From NCBI GenBank assembly GCA_903892315.1, contig CAITHY010000195.1, positions 1 to 12,532 of the forward strand: a stretch of 12,532 nt of DNA, in the 5' to 3' direction. Below, one piece after another: positions 5,503 through 12,478 of the stretch. The notes beneath the pieces are model-generated. The model saw nothing but the letters and a program-made list of their open reading frames with translations. It did not search any database and was not told where the DNA came from. A program made the position numbers and the translations under genes. Position 1 is the first letter of the stretch. Each line of letters starts with the position of its first letter. The DNA comes from an uncultured beta proteobacterium. GTDB lineage: Bacteria > Pseudomonadota > Gammaproteobacteria > Burkholderiales > Burkholderiaceae.

Positions 5503-5682
5503 TTAGGAACTAAGTAATTCATTTGCCTCATAACAAAGCACTTGAATTTCTGGGTTGATATCTTCGAGAGTAGATAATTTTTCAAACATCATCAGCGCTC
5601 TTTCCTTGGCAATTTGACATTGGGTGGAGTGAAACTTCACTAGGTGAGTTAAAGCTGCAACTAATAGGCTCTGAATTTCCAT
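5503..5682 (-). CDS. Small 59-residue protein of unknown function within the Fur operon
   Basis: A short open reading frame fills the gap between the barrel-protein gene (stop at 5695) and the FMN-binding gene (start at 5484). It begins MEIQSLLVAALTHLVKF and ends CYEANELLSS. The region around residues 1-35 should be helical and amphipathic, and the C-terminal part is acidic. There are two cysteines (22 and 50) and two histidines (13 and 18), with no signal peptide or membrane segment, so it should be cytoplasmic. A GAAAG sequence a few bases upstream can act as ribosome-binding site. Spacing of 12 nt to the gene before and 18 nt to the gene after matches the operon pattern. Position and spacing argue that it is real; I do not recognise the family. 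Confidence 0.65.
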   Translation of the reverse strand: MEIQSLLVAALTHLVKFHSTQCQIAKERALMMFEKLSTLEDINPEIQVLCYEANELLSS

Positions 5683-5694
5683 AAATGCTTTCGG

Positions 5695-6609
5695 TTAATT
5701 GAGTGGGAAACCAACTTTGACGATGAATTCATTGACTGAGTGGCTATCCCAGACGCGAGCATTGGAGCATTCGGCTTCTCCACCACCCATGCAGGTGCCG
5801 CCCGCCAGTTGATAGCGCCAGGCACCTGTAACCCACCAATCTTTGGCGGCGTAGTGCATATTGGGGCCCACAAAAGTGGCTCTTTGAACTTGATTGCGTA
5901 AATTGAGCTCTGAATAGTCATTGTGAAAACGAGCCTCTACACCAGCGGACCATTTGGGGGCAAAGCGATAACTAGCCCCCACTAAGAAATCAAGCATCGA
6001 TTCAGGAACATTGCCGTTTTCAATAAACTTTAAGCGCTCATTCGCAGCTACAACGTTACCTGCCAAAATCAATCGGTCATCAATAAAGTTCGATTGCAGT
6101 AAAAGTCTTGCCTCAAGCTCATCTTTATTTCTTCCCCATGTCGGCTCTAAATAAAGTCCTACGCCCACAGGTGAAGTTACCGGATTGGTGATGCGATAAA
6201 TCGCTTCGAGTGAGCCGCCTTCGACCCCGCTTTTCTGATAGGCTGTGGATGGGTCGTGTGAAGAAGGGACGCCATAGCCGCCCGTACAAGTTGGGGTGTC
6301 TCCACATGCTTCTGGGTTGGTGTAATTTTGATTTGCACTAGTGTAGTAAGAGTTGATGTAACCAGCTACTTGCAAGTCATTAGTTAGGCCATATTCCAGT
6401 TCAGTCCTCGCAGTCAATGCATCGTACGTTCCTGCAGCTTGCTGCTGATTGAGCTGTAGACGCTGCTCAAATTCCAGCTTGCCCTTGGGCTGTAGATCTA
6501 AGGTGTAAATCCAGCCAAACACTCCCTCGCCTGCATGGGCTAAGGAAAAGTGAAGTGTGGCAACTAAGAAGAGGCTAAAGGCAAGAAGTCTATTAATGGT
6601 CAATTTCAT
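5695..6609 (-). CDS. DUF6662-like secreted beta-barrel protein, first gene of the Fur-controlled operon
   Basis: A 304-residue protein with a signal peptide (residues 1-26, cleavage after LAHA), then GEGVFGWIYTLDLQPKGKLEFEQ and LEYGLTNDLQVAGYI. These match the N-terminal pattern I know from DUF6662 proteins (ENLFGY..E..PKGK.E.EQ..., FEYGLTD.LQ). The remainder alternates hydrophobic and polar residues in short stretches rich in aromatics and ends in FIVKVGFPLN, as expected of an outer-membrane barrel. There are two cysteine pairs, Cys102/Cys108 and Cys273/Cys281, each likely a small disulfide loop. The promoter carries two Fur-box-like palindromes, so the gene should be induced by iron limitation. 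It heads a five-gene minus-strand operon with flavin-transfer genes. A role as outer-membrane partner of iron reduction or uptake is inferred; the family has no known function to my knowledge. Confidence 0.8.
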   Translation of the reverse strand: MKLTINRLLAFSLFLVATLHFSLAHAGEGVFGWIYTLDLQPKGKLEFEQRLQLNQQQAAGTYDALTARTELEYGLTNDLQVAGYINSYYTSANQNYTNPEACGDTPTCTGGYGVPSSHDPSTAYQKSGVEGGSLEAIYRITNPVTSPVGVGLYLEPTWGRNKDELEARLLLQSNFIDDRLILAGNVVAANERLKFIENGNVPESMLDFLVGASYRFAPKWSAGVEARFHNDYSELNLRNQVQRATFVGPNMHYAAKDWWVTGAWRYQLAGGTCMGGGEAECSNARVWDSHSVNEFIVKVGFPLN

Positions 6610-6639
6610 GGTCCCTTGAGGTTGGTGGTTATCAATCTA

Positions 6640-6658
6640 AATGAGAATGGTTCTCAAT
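6640..6658. promoter_or_regulatory. Fur box 1 (imperfect)
   Basis: TGAGAAT-G-GTTCTCA (6642-6656) matches the 7-1-7 Fur consensus TGATAAT-N-ATTATCA at 11 of 14 positions, with perfect TGAGAA/TTCTCA arms. Its centre is 28 bp from that of box 2. Confidence 0.75.
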
Positions 6659-6664
6659 ATAGCA

Positions 6665-6689
6665 TTAGATGAGAATGATTCTCATCTAA
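6665..6689. promoter_or_regulatory. Fur box 2 (25-nt perfect palindrome)
   Basis: The core TGAGAAT-G-ATTCTCA matches the 7-1-7 Fur consensus at 12 of 14 positions and is the TGAGAAT variant common in proteobacterial iron genes. Symmetry extends to 12-bp perfect arms (6665-6676 and 6678-6689) around the central G at 6677. Confidence 0.85.
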
Positions 6690-6761
6690 ATAAAATAACC
6701 ATTACCTCAGAAATGGCGGAATCTATAGGCCTATTTATTTTTACTTGTAAGATTTCTCCAA

Positions 6762-7004
6762 ATGAACGCTGAGTCCCTAGAAAAACTGGTTTTAATGAAG
6801 ATGCCTTTTGGCAAGCATGCAGGGCGTGCACTGGCTGACTTGCCGGGGAATTATTTGGCGTGGTTTGCTCGCGAAGGTTTTCCTAAGGGCGAGCTTGGTG
6901 AGCTTTTAGAGTTAATGCATACCTTAGACCACAATGGTTTGCGTGGACTCTTGGCTCCAATCCAGCGGGCCCATGGTTTACAAGCGAGATCTAAATTACT
7001 TTGA
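6762..7004 (+). CDS. DUF3820 family protein
   Basis: An 80-residue protein of the DUF3820 family (annotated elsewhere as a putative quorum-sensing-regulated virulence factor, though the function is not established). The signature is MPFGKHAGRALADLPGNYL (14-32) followed by WFAREGFPKGELG (34-46) and MHTLDHNGL (52-60), and the length is full for the family. The FGK-G-LADLP sequence also occurs in C-terminal parts of exonuclease X-like proteins, so a nucleic-acid link is possible. The start at 6762 gives a normal N-terminus; an internal Met at position 12 is a weaker alternative. It is divergent from the Fur operon. Its 3' end overlaps the stop of the convergent nuclease gene by 9 nt. Confidence 0.85.
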   Translation: MNAESLEKLVLMKMPFGKHAGRALADLPGNYLAWFAREGFPKGELGELLELMHTLDHNGLRGLLAPIQRAHGLQARSKLL

Positions 7005-8018
7005 ACGAATAATCAGCGTGACGCGATTTCGTTCGTAAGTGACTGATGGCGATTCTGGTGGGCTGCTTTGAATGAGGCTGACTTTTAAATTAGTCTGAGA
7101 TTCAATTTGAGAGGCGATCTGCTTTGCGAGATTTTCATTGTGGTCATATTGAATCTGAATACTCGCCACTTTGCCTGACTGGATGCTGTTAACGACAGCA
7201 TTGAGTTTATTTGGCGAGTAATCGTCAAAAAATAGGGGGTACCAACCGCCTACGAGAGTCTTTTGCCTCTTGATGTCATGAACTTCCGTTGATGCGATGC
7301 TTGTTTTATTGTCTTCACCGATGGGTAAGTGAAAGTCTATTCCGGTCTTTTGTACCAACTCTTGATAAGAGATGGGGGGAGTCATATTTGCTTCATTGGT
7401 GTTTTCAACCCAATATGCCCAAGCAATATTTTTATTGGAGTCGTAGACCAACTTGTATAAATGGCTAGGAATCGTTACTCGACCCCTGCCAATGCTTCCA
7501 CTGTTGCCAATAGACCCTGTGAAGACAAAAATATCCCCAGTAGTTCTTTTGATATAAGCTCTCGTCGGCTCCTCGATATTCTTGGCCCAGATTCCCTGAT
7601 TGTTTTGCCTTGCCTGAGGCATCATGTTGGCTAAAGAGAAGGATTGAGCCATTGAGCGCTCATTACTCATATCACCAGCTGGGGCATTATGGCCGCGGTC
7701 ATAGCCACTTCCACGGTAATCTAATAGCGAGGCCCGTTCAGAGAAGGGTAGCCTGGCTTCTTCGTAAAACTGATTGCTTCTCCGGGGGTGTGGGGCAGAA
7801 AGCTGCTCCCGATTGAGCCTCTCAACCGTGTAGATTGGCTTCTTATCCTTGGGGGAGTAGTAGATAGCAAAACCATCAAAGCAAAGCTCGCGCCCTACTT
7901 GTGGACTCGTTGGAATTTGCTGAGCTGGAAATAGATCCTGGCATTCCTCAAAAGCCGCCAGCGCATTGAATGCGGCGGAAATCGCTACAAGAGTAAGAAG
8001 GTGACGAAGGAATTTCAT
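6996..8018 (-). CDS. Secreted DNA/RNA non-specific endonuclease (NucA/Serratia type)
   Basis: A 340-residue protein with a signal peptide (residues 1-22, cleavage after LAA). The beta-beta-alpha-metal nuclease core contains YDRGHNAPAGDM (106-117), with His110 as the general base, then FSLANMMPQ (127-135) and NNQGIW (139-144), where Asn139 or Asn140 should hold the magnesium, and Glu149 downstream. It would cleave DNA and RNA in the periplasm or outside the cell, for nutrient scavenging or DNA clearance. About 80 residues follow the nuclease core (from about 260), which is unusual; that tail has the pattern VASIQIQYDHNENLAKQI and looks like a small alpha/beta domain. The gene is alone on its strand, with 507 nt of non-coding sequence upstream and a 9-nt tail-to-tail overlap with the DUF3820 gene. 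Confidence 0.88.
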   Translation of the reverse strand: MKFLRHLLTLVAISAAFNALAAFEECQDLFPAQQIPTSPQVGRELCFDGFAIYYSPKDKKPIYTVERLNREQLSAPHPRRSNQFYEEARLPFSERASLLDYRGSGYDRGHNAPAGDMSNERSMAQSFSLANMMPQARQNNQGIWAKNIEEPTRAYIKRTTGDIFVFTGSIGNSGSIGRGRVTIPSHLYKLVYDSNKNIAWAYWVENTNEANMTPPISYQELVQKTGIDFHLPIGEDNKTSIASTEVHDIKRQKTLVGGWYPLFFDDYSPNKLNAVVNSIQSGKVASIQIQYDHNENLAKQIASQIESQTNLKVSLIQSSPPESPSVTYERNRVTLIIRSK

Positions 8019-8248
8019 GGGTGCTTAGTGTATGGCCTCCGCTTTTCTGGTGCCCATCTTTTGATCTTGAGCTAGCTCCAGAGCTAATCAGAAGCAGGGC
8101 TCTCTTGGTATTTTGTTGGCCTGTTCAACAGGCATTTTCCTGGAGAGTGCTTTATAAATAGTGCTTTGCAATAAGCACTGTCTTACTACTACCCCTAGAA
8201 AATTACACGAGCCATAACACTAGATGTATGGTTTTTTTGGCTGAATTT

Positions 8249-8290
8249 TTGGCCAAAAACAGAAAAAAGTCCTGTTTGGGCCAATTTTTT
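8249..8290 (+). terminator. Intrinsic-terminator-like hairpin with no gene in front of it
   Basis: TTGGCC (8249-8254) pairs with GGCCAA (8279-8284), and AAACAG (8257-8262) pairs with CTGTTT (8272-8277). A small internal loop separates the two helices, the apical loop has 9 nt, and TTTTTT (8285-8290) follows directly. The U-tract exists only in the plus direction, yet the nearest plus-strand gene upstream ends at 7004 and faces a convergent gene. Confidence 0.65.
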
Positions 8291-8423
8291 ATAGGGTGAA
8301 ATTAGTATCCCCTAACTTCTATAACTCACTGATTTTATTGGCTTATATATACTTATAGGGATTTATATCAGGGATCTCCCGGATTCCTAGATCAATAAGT
8401 TATGAATTCCCACTTCTTTATTC

Positions 8424-8452
8424 TTGACTTGATATAAGAAACTTCTTAGGAT
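8424..8452 (+). promoter_or_regulatory. Sigma-70-type promoter for the lytic transglycosylase gene
   Basis: TTGACT (8424-8429, 5 of 6 to consensus), a 17-nt spacer and TAGGAT (8447-8452, 4 of 6). Transcription would start near 8459, leaving a leader of about 67 nt. Confidence 0.55.
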
Positions 8453-8525
8453 GACCCATGTTTTTTAAATATTGCAATGCAGCATAAAACGGTAATCTAG
8501 TTTTTTGAGTTCTTGCAAACAATGA

Positions 8526-9518
8526 ATGAGTAAATGCTTACCTAACAATTTGAGCGATATGCAGAATGCACAGTCAAGCGTTGCGACTGCTAAAGAGTTG
8601 CTAGCGCACGCCATAGCTCCTGCTTACCGAGTCATTCATGGCCTACTCGTTTTAACTGTATTTATGGTGGTTGGGCTTTGGCTTTCTGGCAACGGGACAA
8701 ATGCCGGTGCTTTTGATCTAGCTCGCATTTTGGTTCCTGATGAAGTGCGCCATATGGTTTGGAGCAACGGTTTTGGCATGCTCAATCAATACAAAGAGTC
8801 CAATGAAGTAACGGCTGCCCAGACTGCCGATACTGAGATTGCTGCCGTGATCTATGGCAAGTCTAAGTTTCCTGCTGTAGCTGGTTTGACTGACGCTAAG
8901 CAGCAGACCGTAGCTTTGTTAATGCCTTCTGTGGCGAAAATGCGAGTGCAGTCAATTTCTCATCTGTCTGATCGCATCCCAATGTCCAAGATGGATCCGC
9001 AGGCTTTGGATAACAACTTAATGGGTTCGATTCAGAATCAACGTGCTGTGGCTGACTTCTTTGAGAGGAAATACAGTCTCGACCGCACTAAGATTGAGGA
9101 GTACGTTTCAAACACGATCTTAATTGCAAAAGAGGTCAACATCGACCCAGTGCTTTTGTTGGCAGTGATCTCGGTGGAATCTAACTTCAACCCAAACACC
9201 AAGAGTCAAGCAGGTGCAGAAGGTCTCATGCAGGTAATGACCTCGGTACACAAAGATAAGTATGCAATCTTTGGCGGCACTTCTGAGGCTGCTAAGCCTG
9301 AAGTCAATATCCGTGTAGGCGCCTATATTTTGAAATACCTGATTGCTACGGCTGGTTCATTACGCAATGGTCTGAAGTACTACGTTGGGGCTGCGAATGC
9401 TGAGGATGATGGTGGCTATGCAGACAAAGTGATGGCTGAAAGAAATCGCTTGATTGGTTTATGTCAGAGCCGCTCATCTAATCGCCTGACGCTAAACGGT
9501 AAGGATCTACGGTCTTAA
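8526..9518 (+). CDS. Membrane-anchored lytic transglycosylase, SLT domain
   Basis: A 330-residue protein. A single membrane segment lies at about residues 36-54, after a 35-residue cytoplasmic N-terminus, so the bulk is periplasmic and anchored. The SLT (Slt70/MltC-type) domain spans roughly 185-320. The catalytic glutamate is Glu218 in AVISVESNFNP, followed by SQAGAEGLMQVM (227-238) and a C-terminal KYYVGAAN near 284-291 that takes the place of the usual A-YN-G sequence. It cleaves the glycan strands of peptidoglycan, leaving 1,6-anhydro ends. The middle part (60-180) is not a domain I recognise. The ATG at 8526 lacks a clear ribosome-binding site; Met12 (8559) is a possible alternative that keeps the membrane segment. 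A terminator follows 31 nt after the stop. Confidence 0.85.
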   Translation: MSKCLPNNLSDMQNAQSSVATAKELLAHAIAPAYRVIHGLLVLTVFMVVGLWLSGNGTNAGAFDLARILVPDEVRHMVWSNGFGMLNQYKESNEVTAAQTADTEIAAVIYGKSKFPAVAGLTDAKQQTVALLMPSVAKMRVQSISHLSDRIPMSKMDPQALDNNLMGSIQNQRAVADFFERKYSLDRTKIEEYVSNTILIAKEVNIDPVLLLAVISVESNFNPNTKSQAGAEGLMQVMTSVHKDKYAIFGGTSEAAKPEVNIRVGAYILKYLIATAGSLRNGLKYYVGAANAEDDGGYADKVMAERNRLIGLCQSRSSNRLTLNGKDLRS

Positions 9519-9549
9519 GTTTGTAGATCATCAGTTGATCCAAACATAT

Positions 9550-9573
9550 AAAAGCCACCCGAGGGTGGCTTTT
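9550..9573. terminator. Bidirectional intrinsic terminator between the transglycosylase and FKBP genes
   Basis: AAAAGCCACCC (9550-9560) pairs with GGGTGGCTTTT (9563-9573), giving at least 10 bp with a very short loop. T-rich sequence follows on the plus strand (TTTTG then TTTT) and on the minus strand (TTTTATAT). It serves the two convergent genes. Confidence 0.92.
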
Positions 9574-9597
9574 GTTTTGCTAGCTTTTCTTGGGGGC

Positions 9598-9945
9598 TTA
9601 GTTAACGCCATGGAGTTCGACATCAAATACAAGAGTAGCATTTGGGGGAATGACGCCACCTGCGCCGCGAGGACCATAGCCCATCTCGGAGGGAATGATC
9701 AGCGTACGTTTACCACCAATTTTCATGCCAGCCACGCCTTCATCCCAGCCCTTGATGACATGTCCAGCACCCAGAGGGAAGCTAAAGAGTTGGCCGCGAT
9801 CTAAAGAGCTGTCAAACTTTTGACCTTTGTGGTCAGCCGCTTTTTCATCATAGAGCCAGCCGGTGTAATGTACGTCTACATGATTCCCTTTTGTAGCTTC
9901 TTTGCCTGCGCCTACAACAGTATCGATTTTTTTGAGTTCACTCAT
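9598..9945 (-). CDS. FKBP-type peptidyl-prolyl cis-trans isomerase
   Basis: A 115-residue single-domain FKBP, close to FKBP12 in length. The family pattern is complete: [11 protein letters not shown] (23-33), [29 protein letters not shown] in pieces at about 43-71, the conserved tryptophan at the base of the proline pocket in KGWDEG, then [12 protein letters not shown] (80-91) and the final FDVEL. It has no signal peptide and no IF insert domain, so it is a cytoplasmic folding helper, not a SlyD or FkpA type. A good ribosome-binding site AGGAAA lies 6-7 nt before the ATG. It is divergent from the DUF6352 gene and has its own terminator at 9550-9573. Confidence 0.93.
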   Translation of the reverse strand: MSELKKIDTVVGAGKEATKGNHVDVHYTGWLYDEKAADHKGQKFDSSLDRGQLFSFPLGAGHVIKGWDEGVAGMKIGGKRTLIIPSEMGYGPRGAGGVIPPNATLVFDVELHGVN

Positions 9946-9958
9946 GATGTTTTCCTAT

Positions 9959-9986
9959 TTCACACAAATTGATTGGCTAGTATATT
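9959..9986 (+). promoter_or_regulatory. Sigma-70-type promoter for the DUF6352 gene
   Basis: TTCACA (9959-9964, 5 of 6), a 16-nt spacer and TATATT (9981-9986, 5 of 6), about 45 nt before the ATG at 10033. It lies in the 87-nt gap between divergent genes. Confidence 0.5.
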
Positions 9987-10032
9987 CTGAGCTCAATAAA
10001 TTTCTTTGGGAATGATGCTTTAGCTAAAACGT

Positions 10033-11049
10033 ATGACAAATTATTGGCAAAATTCTGCTTATAGCACTCTCACCATCAGTTCTGATGATCAGCTGTTGGT
10101 GACGGACGACTTTTTGCGTACTTATATGGAGAGGCCTGAGCTCAAGCTGGTTCCTGAATCCTGCGCTGTCGAACGCGCACTCCATCAACGCTTAACTGAA
10201 AACCCTCGCACAGATATCGCTGAAGATGAAATCATAGCCATGGCTGATGAGGATATTCGGGAGAACTATCGCGTTTGGCTGCGTTACCGAAAACGTTTGC
10301 TGGCCGCAAGCTCTTTAGAGAATTTTTATATGGGTTTATTTAAGGGCGAGGGGGTGGATGTGCCGCCTTTATTTATTGCTCAGCTCGCCCAGATTTTCAT
10401 TAGACATCTTCTGGGGAAAGAGGCACATCCATTGGATGCCCGCATGGGTGAGCTCTTTTTTAGGACGCAAAAGATTACTGTGATTGAGGATGGCATCGTC
10501 ATGGGTGCAGACGATGAGGTGGTTGCTCGCAACGCCCAAGCCACTGATACGGGCAACATCATGGATTTACTCAAAGGTAAGTCGCTGACAATGCGTTCGG
10601 CTGATTTGGACGTCCTCCACGAAGACAATGCCGACCTCTACTGGACTCGAAACGAAGATTTTGATTTGGCAGTTCAGTTAAATTTTGGGCATAAACCCAT
10701 TAATCATTTTTGTCGCGTCTTAGAGAAATGGATCAAACATTTCCTGGGTGTTAGCGTACGCGTTACACCGATGCAGCAAATTACTGATCCTAAGTGGTCA
10801 TGGCATGTTGGTTTAGATGCAGCTGCTACCGAAATACTCAATAAGCTATACAGTAAAGAATTGGTTGAGGCAGATGAGTTGCAGAAAGTGATTTGTTTAT
10901 TTCGTCTAGACTTTATCGATGAGGCTGCTGTAGCTAAGGCACAAGCTGGTAAGCCGGTATATATGGCTATTGCCATGAACGATCAGCAGCAGCTGAAGTT
11001 AAAGCCTCAAAACCTGTTGTTTAACTTGCCGCTAGCTAAAACTTCTTAA
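10033..11049 (+). CDS. DUF6352 family protein, function unknown
   Basis: A 338-residue protein that I recall as the DUF6352 type found in Burkholderiales. It starts MTNYWQNSAYSTL, followed by DDFLRTYMERPELKLVPESC, an acidic segment (EDEIIAMADEDI, about 63-75) and a helix-rich middle. A tryptophan-rich patch KWSWHVGLD lies near 252-260. There is no signal peptide or membrane segment, so it should be cytoplasmic. The sequence shows no catalytic motif I can name. It has its own promoter, starts 87 nt from the divergent FKBP gene, and its stop codon overlaps that of the convergent MFS gene within the four bases TTAA. The assignment rests on memory of the family's N-terminus. Confidence 0.75.
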   Translation: MTNYWQNSAYSTLTISSDDQLLVTDDFLRTYMERPELKLVPESCAVERALHQRLTENPRTDIAEDEIIAMADEDIRENYRVWLRYRKRLLAASSLENFYMGLFKGEGVDVPPLFIAQLAQIFIRHLLGKEAHPLDARMGELFFRTQKITVIEDGIVMGADDEVVARNAQATDTGNIMDLLKGKSLTMRSADLDVLHEDNADLYWTRNEDFDLAVQLNFGHKPINHFCRVLEKWIKHFLGVSVRVTPMQQITDPKWSWHVGLDAAATEILNKLYSKELVEADELQKVICLFRLDFIDEAAVAKAQAGKPVYMAIAMNDQQQLKLKPQNLLFNLPLAKTS

Positions 11050-12242
11050 GCCTGCACGTGTGATTTTCTTCGCTGCTCAGCAAGCCAGAAAATCGCCAGA
11101 CCACTTACTACAACAGGAATCAGAGAACCCCAATTGAGGATGCTCCATCCCTGTGAGGTGATGAGGGCACCTGATCCAAATGAAGTGAAGGCCATGGTTC
11201 CAAAGACAAAGAAATTAATAGCAGCCTGAGCCTTGTCGCGCTCATTGGGTTGATAGGCAGTCATTGCTAAAGAAGTGGCGCCAGTAAATAAAAAGTTCCA
11301 GCCAACGCCAAGCAAAAATAAGGCGATAAAGAATTGATGGAGATTGGTTCCGGTCAGCGCGATTGCAACACAGGTGAAGTTGAGCAGCACTCCAGTCCCC
11401 ATCACTTTTAATACCCCAAACCTCTGAATAAGGGAGCCTGTAAAAAATCCGGGAGCAAACATCCCAATGACATGCCACTCTAGAACGAAGGCGGTATCCG
11501 AAAATGGCAGCCCACAGATTTGCATCGCTAAAGGTGTGGCAGCCATCAGCAGATTCATCACTCCATACCCTAATGCCGCGCCAATAATGGCAACCATAAA
11601 AGCAGGTTGTTGGAGAATGACCTTCAGAGGGCGTCCATCAGTCAGCGCATGCTGAGTCTTAAATTCTTGAGGAAAATGGATGAACTGCATCACGAAGATG
11701 CCAATGAACCCAGCTATGGACAGGGTGAGATAAGCCCCCAGAAATGCGGTATCAAATAGGTTTCGAGTCCATGAAGCAAGATTGGGCCCAATGACTGCGC
11801 CAAGGATGCCACCAGCTAGCACCCAAGAGATCGCCCTATCGCGTTGACTCTGGTCTGTCAGTTCTGCTGCGGCAAAGCGATAGAGCTGCCCATTGGCGCT
11901 GTAATACCCTGCAATAAAGGTCCCCAAGACCAGCAGCCAAAAGTTTCTAGTAATGGCGGCGTAAGCACATAAGAGTGCTGAGAGCATTGCCACTAGTAAG
12001 CCAAGCTGGAAGGAAAACTTGCGCCCAAAGTAGTTTTGAGACTTGGCCACAATGGATGTAGAAAAAGCGCCCCCGACCACATAACCCATGACGGGTAGGG
12101 TAGCCATCCAGCTGGCTGGCGCTAGGCTAAGTCCTACCAGCCCATTGATGGCGATAAAAGTGACATTATTGGTGAGGAATAGCCCCTGACAAATGATCAG
12201 CAGTACTAGGTTTTTATTGAGTAAAGGATGTTTGCTGGTCAT
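11046..12242 (-). CDS. Major facilitator superfamily transporter, about 12 helices
   Basis: A 398-residue polytopic membrane protein, the usual size of a 12-helix MFS drug/sugar-type carrier. The loop between helices 2 and 3 has the FGRKFSFQLG remnant of MFS motif A (about 73-82), and helix 5 has GGILGAVIGPNLASW (about 144-158), resembling the antiporter motif C (G-GP-GG type). A central cytoplasmic loop around FPQEFKTQHALTDGRPLKV separates the two halves, and the tail is basic (EQRRKSHVQA). These features suggest a proton-driven exporter, but the substrate cannot be read from the sequence. It is a single-gene unit: the upstream isocitrate dehydrogenase gene points away and the downstream gene converges. 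The start at 12242 puts the first helix at residues 12-32, as expected. Confidence 0.85.
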   Translation of the reverse strand: MTSKHPLLNKNLVLLIICQGLFLTNNVTFIAINGLVGLSLAPASWMATLPVMGYVVGGAFSTSIVAKSQNYFGRKFSFQLGLLVAMLSALLCAYAAITRNFWLLVLGTFIAGYYSANGQLYRFAAAELTDQSQRDRAISWVLAGGILGAVIGPNLASWTRNLFDTAFLGAYLTLSIAGFIGIFVMQFIHFPQEFKTQHALTDGRPLKVILQQPAFMVAIIGAALGYGVMNLLMAATPLAMQICGLPFSDTAFVLEWHVIGMFAPGFFTGSLIQRFGVLKVMGTGVLLNFTCVAIALTGTNLHQFFIALFLLGVGWNFLFTGATSLAMTAYQPNERDKAQAAINFFVFGTMAFTSFGSGALITSQGWSILNWGSLIPVVVSGLAIFWLAEQRRKSHVQA

Positions 12243-12478
12243 GGCCTGCAGTTTACGGTGAATTTGCAGTTCAAGTTATCTCGGTGGATTCCCTTAAATT
12301 GCCCTGTATTAGGTGCTTTAAGGTGCAAAACCACCATTTTTGCCAGGCCCGATGATTTAAAATGGAATGCTCGCCCCATTGGCAATAAATACGCTAAAAG
12401 CGACTTGCAAAATGTGGATTTGAGGGCGACAGGGTAAAAACCTGACTCTGTAATTTTTTCAATATTGAGGAAACATTC

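Larger units (their letters stand above)
6610..6700 (-). promoter_or_regulatory. Promoter of the flavin/heme operon, with Fur control
   Basis: On the minus strand an extended -10 (TGC then TATATT, complement of 6656-6661) lies between two Fur boxes. No good -35 is visible, so the promoter may rely on the extended -10. The ribosome-binding site AAGGGA lies just before the ATG at 6609. The downstream box overlaps the region just after the -10 and the upstream box covers the -35 position, an arrangement suited to repression by Fur-Fe2+. The divergent DUF3820 gene starts at 6762 and may be affected too. Confidence 0.6.
8019..8525. other. 507-nt region without a protein gene; hairpins and a possible small-RNA locus
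   Basis: I read both strands and found only open frames of about 13 codons or fewer. The region contains a 7-bp hairpin GCCTGTT-C-AACAGGC (8119-8133), a 7-bp hairpin AGTGCTT/AAGCACT (8160-8179, with the AGTGCTTT arm repeated directly at 8147-8154), a plus-strand terminator-like structure (8249-8290), and a promoter for the transglycosylase gene (8424-8452). The right half is very AT-rich. A short plus-strand transcript ending near 8290 is possible, but I see no convincing promoter for one. Confidence 0.6.

Noticed and set aside
6725..6734. 10-nt palindrome ATAGGCCTAT before the DUF3820 gene
   Set aside because: Palindromes of this length are expected by chance several times in a window this size; similar ones occur inside genes (for example 1850-1860 and 7655-7665).
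8160..8179. AGTGCTT/AAGCACT hairpin considered as an intrinsic terminator of its own
   Set aside because: No T-run follows in either direction, so it is described only as part of the structured non-coding region.
11781..11792. 12-nt palindrome ATTGGGCCCAAT inside the MFS gene
   Set aside because: It is short, has no spacer, and is within the range expected by chance; nothing around it suggests a function.
12228..12437. A 69-codon plus-strand frame before the isocitrate dehydrogenase gene
   Set aside because: It overlaps the MFS start region on the other strand, has no ribosome-binding site and shows no protein-like pattern.
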